64,000 bases of DNA from Ascidia mentula (Eukaryota > Chordata > Ascidiacea > Phlebobranchia > Ascidiidae), in the NCBI GenBank assembly GCA_947561715.1, contig OX387197.1, forward strand, positions 20,258,266 to 20,322,265, given 5' to 3'. The notes beneath the pieces are model-generated. The model had not been told where the DNA came from and did no database searches. It was given only the letters and a program-made list of their open reading frames with translations. Every line of letters starts with the position of its first letter. Within the stretch, counting starts at the first letter, position 1. This document shows positions 1 to 12,100 of this stretch, piece after piece. The translations under genes were made by a program, and so were the position numbers.

Positions 1-156
1 AATTTGTTGATTCCCCACTTGGCGACGTTCGGTATGTCTTTGGGAGGTACACCGCGAAGTTTTGCGTAAAACTCCAAGTGTTCGCGACCTTGAGTAAAAT
101 AACAAACGTAACTTTACCAACAATGTCCAAAATAGGAAAAACTATGATTATTATTT
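1..156. repeat. Near-identical tract shared with ABCA-B (18231-18386)
   Basis: Positions 1-156 and 18231-18386 differ at one base. The tract covers the exon before the NBD2 signature and about 68 bp of the adjoining intron, after which the two introns diverge abruptly. It probably continues left out of the window. Identity across intron as well as exon indicates recent conversion or duplication rather than selection on protein alone. Confidence 0.85.
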
Positions 157-3100
157 GGTAAAATAACGTTTTGATGACTTGTATTCTCATTTTCTGATAT
201 TGTGCTCAATTTCAAACACACCTGTCAGCAAGCTGTTGAGGGCTTCGAACTGCGGGCAATATCCGGTATTCTGCTGGACGTCCCTGATGTTACTGAGAAT
301 ACTTTGTTCACAAATAGTTGCATCGCCAGTAGAGGGCGTCGTATCTCCGGTCAGCATCTTGAACGTCGTCGTTTTTCCGGCTCCGTTAACTCCAAGCAAC
401 CCGAAGCACTCGCCCTGGGGCACTCCGACGTGCATTCTGTTATGCAATAACATAATTATTTACGTTGATTTCGGTAATGTTATGGCTTCTACCGGCATTT
501 AAAAATTTACGAGTGATTGTTGACAAATATTTACAGCTTCTACCGATTTGTAAATGATGGTTCAATTTGCTCACTTAATATTTTGTTTTTGTGTAAGACT
601 ATACTATACTTATACTATGCTATCATTGTTCTGGATATGCGATAAGACCTATATTCAACCCTTGTGTTGAGTAGACTTATTTAATGGTCTTTTGGCACTT
701 TAGGTCACTTTCTTTCTTTTCTTTTTGCATTCTTATATTTTTTAACTTAAAAGGTGGTTGTTGGGCGATTATTTCAACGTTGTTTCAATTCATTGGCAAC
801 GACGATACGATATAATTAAATTAAACAAACCGATCGACGGCGATCAAGGGTTTTCCGCTCGCTTGGTTTTTGTAGACCTTCGACAAGTTCTTTATCAGTA
901 ACATGTCATCGCATTCTGCGGAGGAAATTCGTTCCCGTTCTGCTTTCACATCCACATCTTCCACCACGTCCGTTTTCTGGACATTTTTCATTCCAGTTTC
1001 CTTGCCCGTCTTTATGAAAAACCTGCGCATCAAATTGTTTTGACCCAAAAGTTAATTGTTAGTATTTATTCTTACGACAAAATATTCAAGCTTACCTGTA
1101 CTGAATTAGGACAGTTAGGATGAAAAACACTGTCCCCACGATTGCCATGGACATCAGATTTCTTCCGACGAGATCGAATTCAAAAGGACTTCTAAACTGT
1201 TGTATTCCTGTGGTGGAAGGTGTGTTAGAATGCCTTTCGAGTGGATTTTAAAGACGCCAGATCGATAAATTTACAAAAAATACACCCAAGTGTTATGCAC
1301 CAATATCTTTTGGCTACATAACATAACATACAAGACAGTCAATGATGGGTTTCCACAGAACACTGTTTTACTATTGGTTAATAACAATATAGCGTATAGG
1401 CCATATAACCAATACTATCACACAGTACTTAGACGTTACCGAATGCCGCAGTTGCGTCTGTGTATGCTTGGTTAACTGCCATGTCGATCAAACCTCTACC
1501 CAAGCAGTATTGTGGAAATATGAGCAGAACTCTTTTCAAGTAGAAATTGGCATCATTTAGTGCTGGATCGTCCAAAAGCTTCACAAAAATTGAAAATAAA
1601 TTTCACGAAAAAATGCTGTTGCAGCAATATTTCCAGTCAAGTAAAAATTGCAAAATCCGCCACTACCAAGAACAATTCTTCATAAAACGAATGTTCGCTT
1701 TTTCGACGCTTACCTCCAATATAAAAGTTGCGATGCTGGCGTTTACTCCGATGAAAAGGTTAATGCTAGTCAACGCGACGTACGCAGTACTGGGAACCTG
1801 AAAAAGGACAGCGTGGTAAGTTTCCAATATTAACTAATGTCACCACGAGCCGAACTCACGGTGAAGTAGAAGCTGGTCGGGTACATCATGGGGGTTATGG
1901 AGTAACCGTAGAGCAACAACAAGCAGATGAGACAAGGAAGGTTGTCCGCCGACACATAAGCGTTCAGTTGGAAGCAGAGAAATATGATGATAACTATGAT
2001 GGTCGGAACCGTGTAGTTCACCTATACGACATGTAGCTGCATGTTATGTATGCTTTATATAAAATAATTGAGTGTTGCTACTTAAAAAACAACAACTTTT
2101 GTTTGCTACTTTTAAACTATGAAAAACTATGCTCACAAACCAAATCAATTACCACTTTCTACATGATACCTTTTTTTTATAAAATGTAGAACATTGAATT
2201 CTTTTTTCGTAAAATGATAAATAAAAATACGGCCTTACCAAGTCCCACAGAAAGTTGGAAATCCAGTAAACGAACTGGTTGACGCCGCTAACAAACTGCA
2301 GGTGTTTCGCTTTGGTCACTTTCTCCTCAATGAGGAACAGCACGAAACTGGCCGGGATGAACGAGAGAGCAAAAATAACGCAGATGGAGGTGATCAACTC
2401 GCGTGCCGACCCAACACTGTTAACACGTCATATTTTTAATAAAAACAACCATTTAACCAGACACATAAAAACCATTGCTTACGTAGGAGCGGCATCGATT
2501 TGGGTAATGGAGTAGTTCAATGGGTGGTTAATTGCAGCGATGCCGTAATTGCGTCGCGATTCCCTGGTTGGTTGAAGCGACCGCAAGGCGGCGTTGTTGA
2601 GCACATTTAGCCACGTCGGCATCGAGTGGTATCCGTTATTATCGAACCAAACCTACACAAACCGAGTTTTACGCTAAATGGAGATGTGTTTTCGTGTGTG
2701 AAACCCACCTGAGTATTTTCAGTTCTGACAAAACTTTCCAGTGTGACCTCGGGGAAGGAATTGTTTAGGGAATTTCCCATGATCAGGTTTCGGAGGAAAG
2801 TGAATTGTTGGTTGGTGAGAGGGGAATGATATTTTTCACCCATCGATAAACCACCGTAACGGGAGCGCCTGAATCTTGAGCACAAAATAAAACACAAATA
2901 TTAAACGTTTTTAAAACAGCGGCAGGTCTAACAATATAATCTGGTCCCCAAGAAAGATCTAAATACGTTAATTTACACTTCACGGTCTAAACACACGTTA
3001 ATACCACACTAACGATTCAATTCAATTCAGTTTAGTTTATTTCGGTCGTTATCCGGGTGCATACAGCTCACCTATCCACGGTTTTAACCATCCAATCTGA

Positions 3101-6100
3101 AACATTTCGACCAGTCATGTTGTAGATAGGGTTGCTTGTTTCAAGGACGAGGCGATCAGTGGGAGATCCTCCAGCCCCAGAAGGACATTCTTAAAAAATA
3201 GAAATATGAGTAAGTTGTACTGGCTTATTGCGCCAGCGATGACAACAGCTTCGATCAATCTTGGATACCTGCTAACAGAACTTGGCTTTCAGCATTCGTG
3301 CACTTGCAAGTGAGCGTTCCATTGGAGTTTGATGGTTGACTGTGGCCACGTATGGATTGGTCTGGAGTCCACACTTGATCTGTTTAAATGATATTTATTT
3401 TAGAACTTACTCAAAAAAACGTGTCAAATTTTTTCAACATGTTTTGTTGACAACTTATGTTTTTGCGTACCGGCAATATTGTCACATTGAATATATTTTC
3501 CGCGGAAATCTTGCACGCTGTAGTTGGCGACACATCGCATTCCGATGCCAGGTTTGCTGATAAGAGCATCGGCCGCTGACGTAGATTCGGTGCCGTTTGG
3601 ATTGTCGTTGCTTAAAACAGTTTGTTTATGGTTTTCATGTTACGGAAACGAGGAGGACATCTGTGTTTTGATAAGCTATCAATACCTGTAGAAGGTGTTC
3701 GTATCTCCATACATCCAAGGCTGGAGTTCAAGAGGTGGAAGATTTCTATTGCTCGGAATTATTTGGGCGAAAGCAAGAGCTAACGCTACGAATATAGCAG
3801 GCACGATCACTTGCGCCACAAAACCTTTTCTGTTTCGCCTGTGATCGCAACAAACACTTTTTTTTACATGGTTAAAGGGAATAGACATAGTGTTATTACA
3901 GCAAAACATTTTGTATGTGTCTTAATAGCGTGTAATACTTGTATGTTTGTAATTTGTCATCTCTGACAGTGCATCGTACCTAGCATGGTGGAAACGCTTG
4001 ACAAATAGAGCGGCAAACTGCTGTAAAACCAACTTCTTTCCCGTCACTTTGTAAGAGCCGCGACCTTGAGAGCCGTCGTCGAACGTTGCCGTCTCGACTG
4101 ACTGCGTCTCGATTATGCCACTTTGCGAAGTTTCTGAAGCAGAACCTGACGTAACAGGGAACGTTAGACCGAAATAATTGGACGCGTCAAAAAAAGGAAA
4201 TTCAAGGTTCTTTAAAACCTTGGGTGGGCAAAAGTGTAAATTATTCATACAGCTTGGGTCAAGTCACGTGCAAACTGATCCGTTCTCACCCGTCCATCTA
4301 ACAAGCGTAAATAATTCCATTGCAAATGAGCACAATCAACAGTGCGCTTTATAGTTTAACACATAGTCATACCAACCTATGGCTGTAGAAGAGTTAGTCC
4401 ACTGGGCATGCTGATGCAAGACAACATGTAGGAAAGATGAAACAAACAAAACCAAGCACAGTGGTCTGAGTGAAGATGAAAAACAATGATTGGAGTCCAA
4501 CATTCTACGTTTTCAAATCACGAATTAGGAACATGCAAAAGGATTAGATCAAGTCAAAAAGATAAAGACAGACAACACAAACAAATTAGCGAAATAATGA
4601 TTAGCAAAAAAAGAATGGACAAAAAACAAGAGCATGCGAGTCGGAGATGGCGAGTTACGTTGCCTACGTTGGCGCCTTTTGCGACGACTCGATCCCCTTC
4701 TTGCTTGATGTTCGGTGGACAGCTCTGTTTCCGGGGTAACACTTCGCCTTTTGCGTCGAGGCAAACAGGAACAGCCTTTAATAAACAATAAGCTTTTTAC
4801 AAGCCTAAAACTCACAACAACTTGAAAATGTTACCCAAGCACACTTAGTATAACATCCTTAAGCAGCTGTGGGAGAAACGCTTCTGGGGAATTTTACAGG
4901 TGGCATGTACCAAGCTTCGTATTGTTTTACGAGAGAAACAATTTAAAATTACTGGTAGTGCATATTGGCAATAAACTAAATGCTTGACAATCTCAACAGT
5001 TTTTGTCAGTGTTCGAGGAATCAACTTGTAAATAATATCTTATTTAAATACAATCATTGACAAATAAATAAATGTTATCAATAAAGTAGCACAAAGCACT
5101 ACATTTTCGCAATGTAATGAGCACTTATGCATACCATCAACTTTAGGGCTATAAGATCACATGGTCAATTAGGATATTCAATCATGGTTGTAATAAGTAA
5201 ATTAGTTTATTTAAAGTGTGATAAGGACAGATGATGCTATGGACTTTCTTTGTATATTGTTCATAGGCGTAGTTGCTTTTTTTCGCAAAATAAACATGAT
5301 TTGGTGCCAATTGTTTTACGTTGAAACAAACTTCAGGGTCAAACTCACATTTCTTCTTCTCGTCCCTTCCCTCATCCTTGCTTCCTTCGGCCACTGTGAG
5401 AAAAATTTCCTCCAGGCTCGTATCAGTTAACCCGTAACTTATTCCACGTGCATCCAATTTCCCGAACAACTTTGCATACCTATTAACAACACAAATACGC
5501 ATTTACCTCAATTAATATACCACAGTATGTTTCACAAACGTGTTTCGCCTACGAACCGAATATGCTTTTTGAAACGGTTTAAGCAAACTTTTGAAAGATT
5601 GCAAAATCAAAAAAAGGTTTTATTCACTGCAAAACTATAAAACCGGATAAAGTGATTGACTGAATTTATAAAACTGTATGGTCTGTGCAATTAGCTTTGT
5701 GGCCCATTGAAAATGCCTTCTTGGCCCACAGTTTGGGAACCAATGTTATGCATAAACTGCGGTTTAAACATAGAAGGCAACAACTTCTTACCACCCCTCG
5801 TTCTGAGCAGCGTAGGGTAGGATGAAGGTGACTTCCCTCCCATCTTCTTCGTGCAGTTTAGCATTCGGAATCGTATCGAGAACCAACTGTGAGTAGTCGA
5901 CCCCTTGATCGCCTGACGCAAAAACATTTGCATTAGAAATATTATGTTGCTGCCAGGCATGTTATACTTTATGATCTGTCCTTCTGGCACAATTAACGTG
6001 ATTTTTATTGTCCGAAGTTTCACCTGCTATACAGCGAGGTTTCACCAGGGAATCCCTGATTCTATTTGAATAATAATACTAATGATGCCGTATAAGGAAA

Positions 6101-9100
6101 ATATATATATTCAAAAAAACAATATCTTGGTTGGACGATTTAGCAGCAATCTAGGCCAGCCCTAGGAATCACTTTTATTGAAATCTAAATTTGCATTAGA
6201 CATGATAGAGTTTGTTTAGAAATTGTAAATAGGCATTTTGGTTTGGAATCTTTGCAGTATTTTTATACGCCGAGATTGGCATAATGTTTCCACCTGAAGG
6301 AATTGTAAGTAGGTTGTTGCCGTTTGCCGCATCCGATTTCTGACCCACATTTGAGCCAAAAGATGACGAAGAACTCGAACCGCTGATAGGAGTTGCTGAT
6401 TTTGATTTTTCGTCACTTTGCGACTCGAAACCTTCATCGTTGGTCTTCAATACAATAATTGTAAGTTGTTTCAAATTGTTGAAATATTTTTTGGAAGCTG
6501 ATCTTACTTTCAAGCTGAGCAGAGAAGTTTTGGTTTCGTCGCCCACTGGTGTTAACTGGTTCGAACTGGTTTCAGAGCCGCCGTTTTTCACGACAGTCAG
6601 GTAATAACCGACACCGTAATTGCTTTTGAGAAAAATCGAAGAACCGCAACATTTCAGTTTGCCCTGGAAATATTTTTCCTTTATTTAGTTCAATCCCAGT
6701 CGCTGCAGCGGTGCAGAGTGTACAGTACATTCCACATAAATGTTTAATGACCAACGTGTGATATGATAGCGCTGCATTATGTTCTCATGCTGTCGACCAC
6801 AAGCAGTACATTAAAGGGGTCATGCGCATAGATGTATGTAAACTAAGCTGTAAATGACTGACATGAGATATGATGGCGATCCGATCTCCGAGCAAATCTG
6901 CTTCGTCCATATGATGTGTGGAAAGAATAATCGTTCGTTTTTCTCTGTACGCGAGCAACAAATCCCATATACCACGTCGTGCGTACGGATCCACTCCTGT
7001 GAAATAATCGTGTTTAATTGGCGATGTTGGCGAACAGCTGTTTAACTTAATCGGTTTGAAGGCAACATACCTGCAGTTGGTTCATCGAGGATGACACATT
7101 TCGATCCACCCACGAAAGCGACAGCAACCGAGAGTTTTCTTTTCATTCCACCCGACAGATGACGTGAAATCTCGTTCCTTTTGTGCGGGAGACCAACATC
7201 TTTCAACATTTGCTCGATTTCGGCTTCACCCCCCTGCGAATTCTTCAATCCGGAGTAGAGTTTCAGGTGTTCGTATACAGTCAAGCTGTCAATACAATTG
7301 ACGCCATTCAATTTTGGATAGGAAGCGACCACCATAAAAGATCAGATCAGGAATGTAGCAATATTAAAAACGAAATATATTTTTAGGGATATGTGTTTTA
7401 AAACTTGGTCCAATATTTCCTACATAAACTCGAGTCGTGACCGCACTCGTTCATTTACTTAAGCAAATCATATCTGAATTCTCCCACATGATATAAATCC
7501 ACTTACTCTCCGAAGAGAACGTTGTACTGCGGACAGAAACCAAGTTGACTTCGAATAGAATCCATGTCTGTACAAATGTCGTTTCCGTAAATGTAGGCGG
7601 TGCCGGTTGTTGGTGTGAAAAGTCCGGTCAACATAGACATCGTAGTCGTTTTTCCCGCCCCGTTGTGACCGAGAAAGGAGGTAATTTGATCTTCGTAGAA
7701 GTTGATCGATAGATCGTCCACTGCCACTTTACCATTGCTAAAGCAAAAATAGGGCTTTGTAATTCACATTACCACAGCTTTAGCAAAGTACGTCATTTTT
7801 GTCATTTTGTGGGAAATATTAAACAAATATTCTCAAAGCATTGAGTAAAATGTACAAGCCTAACAATCGTAGAGCAAGAACACTGCACGAAATCCTAGAG
7901 CAAGAACACGAATATGATCCAAGGAAACAAAGCCCACAGGTATCAAATTACCCGTAAACTTTCTTTATGTTGTGAATAGCAACGCCTAGTGCGAGGTCAC
8001 GTGGTTCCGATTCGAGGTTGGCACTGAAATTCGACATGTCCGCCGGAGGAGTTATTCCATTATTTTCCTTGCTTCGCGAACTTCCTCCTCCGCACCAGTA
8101 AGAACGTGTTGCGAAAAAGTACCATGGCCTCGGGACTCCGTATGTCCCAGGAAACACGTTTTCGATATACCTGGCACAACACAATGGTCTGTTTGAGAAG
8201 ATTAAGTTTGTTTATTTCAAACTACATGAACTGCTAAGCTTAATTTTCAGCAACAGCAACTTCAAGCAATTTTAGTTAAACTCCTTGCCAACATTTTGCA
8301 ACGACTCAACCCTAACTTAGCTCAGACAAAATATTTGTAGTAATAACAGCTGTCTTATGTAAGTCCATTAGCGGCACTAAATCACATCACTTATGCACGT
8401 GTTTAAGAGCTCCTAATTACCATGTGAGTAGAAAATAGAGAAAGGAATCAAACAGCATCATGATCAGGGTGGTGGCAAATGTCAGACGTTCACTGGGGTC
8501 AGGATTTGTCGCCCAATTACTAAACTGGATTCCTTCCCCACTCTGTTCATACTGGGAAATAAATCCTGTCCCATATCCAAAAGCCACATTGGATAAAAGG
8601 CACTGTAAAGAAAGATATGTTTTGCAATGCAGTATTTAATGCAGTGCACTTCCAATGGTTATACACCAAACGTACCAAATTATTATGCAACTTTAAATCA
8701 AATAAAGCTTTGCAATCAACCCAAAAAGTATATTAATAATATTGAGGTGTATTTTCTTACAACTGACAATATTTCTTACAAAAGCAAGTTTAGAGGAAAA
8801 ACCCAACTGGTCCTTCCATGCATCTGCCATGGTGTATGGAATGTACAGAAGAAAGAATATGACTCCACCACAAGCTGCAGCCAAGTTGGCTCTACAAAAA
8901 CAAAAACAAGCTGTAAGTAGTTATAATAGTTTTTTTCAAATACCAAGTTTGTACCGAGAAAAGAAGCAGCTGATGAGAAAGCACTGGGCAATGATGGATA
9001 AAATAAAACAGCACAACCACAAGAAGACAATAAACATGTTACTGAATGGCATTATGTCCCCAGCCTGCATCAAAGGGAAAAAATGAGTGTTGTCATGTAA

Positions 9101-12100
9101 ATACGTTGCCAACATATGCATTATTTCACTTTACTAACCTTCAGGATAACAACCATGAAAAGGATTGAAATAAGCATGAGCAAAAATGAGTTGATAAACC
9201 AAGCAACCCAATGAACTCCATTGCTCAAACCCATCATTTTCATGACCTGGGAAAACAATGCACTCACATTAAATATTGATAAGTTAACACTGACTATTTG
9301 AACATTCAAGCGACTTAACAATTCAAAATCATATAAAATCTAGTGTTTAGTTCAGACAAACTATTAGGTTTTATTTAGCACCTCTTTGAGTCTTTGCTCT
9401 TTCTCATACACAATGTTCTTGACAGTTATAGAAACAGAATATATCCATGCCAGAGTCATTATGAGTGCCATAAGGTTGGCGAGGAATTCTAAAAACCTGC
9501 AATTTGAAGTTTAAAATGTCTTTAGCTTGTTTTATGTTAATGTATATTAAATGCAGTGACAAAAATCAAAATTGCTTTTTATTAAATGCAATTAAAGCAC
9601 AGATCAGACTGTTTGTGGTTGCAAGAATTACATTGTCTGTAATTATTCATACACACTGATTTTCATACACACAAGTTGTCGCTAACAATAGTTTAACAAA
9701 CAATTATTTTAGGCATAACATGATTTTAAACCACTCCTTGGTTCTTACACAATCCTCAGTTAAAATGAGTTGGGAAGCATTTGTGGAGTCATATGTCACT
9801 GTATGTCATGATAAACAAAGTTCAAATGTTATGAAATTTGACATTCAGAAATAAAATAAACAGATACAGAGGTGTCATTTACCTGTCTCTAGTGTAGCAA
9901 GGATAGGGCATGAATTGAAGATAACTACCCATTGGACTGTATGTGCTGTTCCCCTTTGCATAATTAAGGATTGCCGTTTCAATTAAATCTTGCAAATGAA
10001 CAAAACCACTAACGAAGTATTTGACTTGGTTTATAGAGTTTTCGGAGCCAGGCCCAGCCGAACTGTGTGGAGAGAGTTTATTCAACTTGGTAAATGCAAA
10101 TAAAACAAAGGCCCAAGTAATCTACATACAATCGTTGCGTCCTGGTGGTACGGGTGGCAGTGGTTGCATCCTGTCGAATTTTGTATTTAATAACTGGTGG
10201 CATTTTATCGTCCAAACTTGAGGGTGAAATGAACACAACTCCTGAAAATGCAACAAGTAGTTTTTTTCTTGCATTATTTTTTAGTCAGTTCTAATATTAT
10301 TACCTCCAAACAACATGTTTTTATCAAGCAAAGCAAGGGAGTTTTTGACAAGTTCTTCTTCTGTTGAATATCCCACAAACTTATCCAGCTCAAAACATCC
10401 AACAACCTTTGTTATAGAAATAACTTTTTTATATACATTTCTTCTGAACATATTAAATACATAAAGGTAAACATATTTTCTCAAAATATTGTCATACATA
10501 ACAGGAAATGACAAAATAGTCAATTTATCAAAAAAAGGTCGCCAGTGTTTAAAGGTCGCCAGTGACAAGACAGCAGCAGATTCTCAGTATTGAAACATTT
10601 TAAAAAGCGAAAATTTTTGACCAAGGAAAAATGTCAAACAACAAAAATCACAGAACCTTATTCAAGTCTTCACATAATACAAACTGCGCTTTATTCTTTT
10701 CAGACTAATGTTTGACCAGTATCACATAAAAATTCCCGCCCAGTAAGTCAATGCAGTAAAGTATATTAAAGTCAAGCAAAGTGGAGCCAATAATATGAAT
10801 TGTGTAAGCTGCAGACATACTTTTAGACGACTTTGCTGACCAAAGGCCCAGCAAAGGTTTCCACTTTGTGGTGACTATACAATCACCGTCATCCATTGGG
10901 CACCAAACTAGGTGCAACCTTACGGAGTGGACACTCTATGGCCAAGCAAAGCTCAACCAATAGTGCCGTCAGGCCCCGTGTCACAACCTTTTTATGTCGA
11001 AACAGTGGCCATCTGTCTGCAGCTTACACAATTTATATTAAAGTTGTTTAACTGTTCACTCTACCTGCGAAACCAGTGAGAATAATCCATCAACTTGACG
11101 ATACACATCTTTCCAGGTTGTTATGGTATCGTTGGGGTTATCGTCATTGGAAAGAAAAACTTTGAGCTGTTCAATTTGAGCGGCAGTCAGATTGGTCTGT
11201 GCTGTGATGAACCCAACTGTAGCAGGATTGTTCAACAAATCCTATAACATAACATGATATTGTCAGGTTTAGGCAACCCAGACATAAATAAAAATTTATT
11301 GGTCTTCACTCTGAGTGTGGTTGTAGTTGTTCCATTTTCCAACTGTTGATATAAGGCTGGTCCTGTGGTGGATTTCCAGGTTTTGTCCAGTAACTCCACA
11401 AAGGCTATTGCTTCAAATGTGGCGTTGGCCTCTTTTATGATTTTTCTAACCAGCGGCGTATCCGGGGAATAGGTGATTTTACCTTGAAGAATATAAAAAT
11501 TACAGTGTTTACCTAGAGAACAAAGGATGGAAAAGGGCACAGAAAGTGAACTGGTAAAGGTCATTTTTCACTAACCATAAAGAAATACTTTCACTGTGTC
11601 CCAGATCACCTTGAAGGCAATATTTCCTTGCATCTGACTTGCGATGTTGTCACAAAATGTTCCTCCAGATCTAATTGCAAAATTAGGTTTAGTATGTCGT
11701 GGTGTCACAAAAAAATCGCAATTAACATACGTCGTGTTTCCCGTGTTCATACTGGAAGCAGCTGAAAATGTGTTTCCGCTTGATGTCGAAGAATTTGCTG
11801 TTAAAGCTTCCAACAGCGTTGACAGTACAGTTGTCTTATTTTCAGGATGGCCACATATTTCCTTTTAATCAACAGGCAGTAAAAGTGACTATTTCAGGTT
11901 TAAAAAATTTTGCCAGTTTATGAGTAGTTCCAGAATATAAAGACTAAATGTGACAACATTTCAAAACAGGTAAAAAATAATGTAACAAGTCTAATTGCAT
12001 AAACCAGTAACAGAATATCAACTCATATGTCCCTTGGCATGCCATCGCACAATGAATATAGAGTTCATTTTTGCCAACTTTTAATAATTGTTAAAATCAT

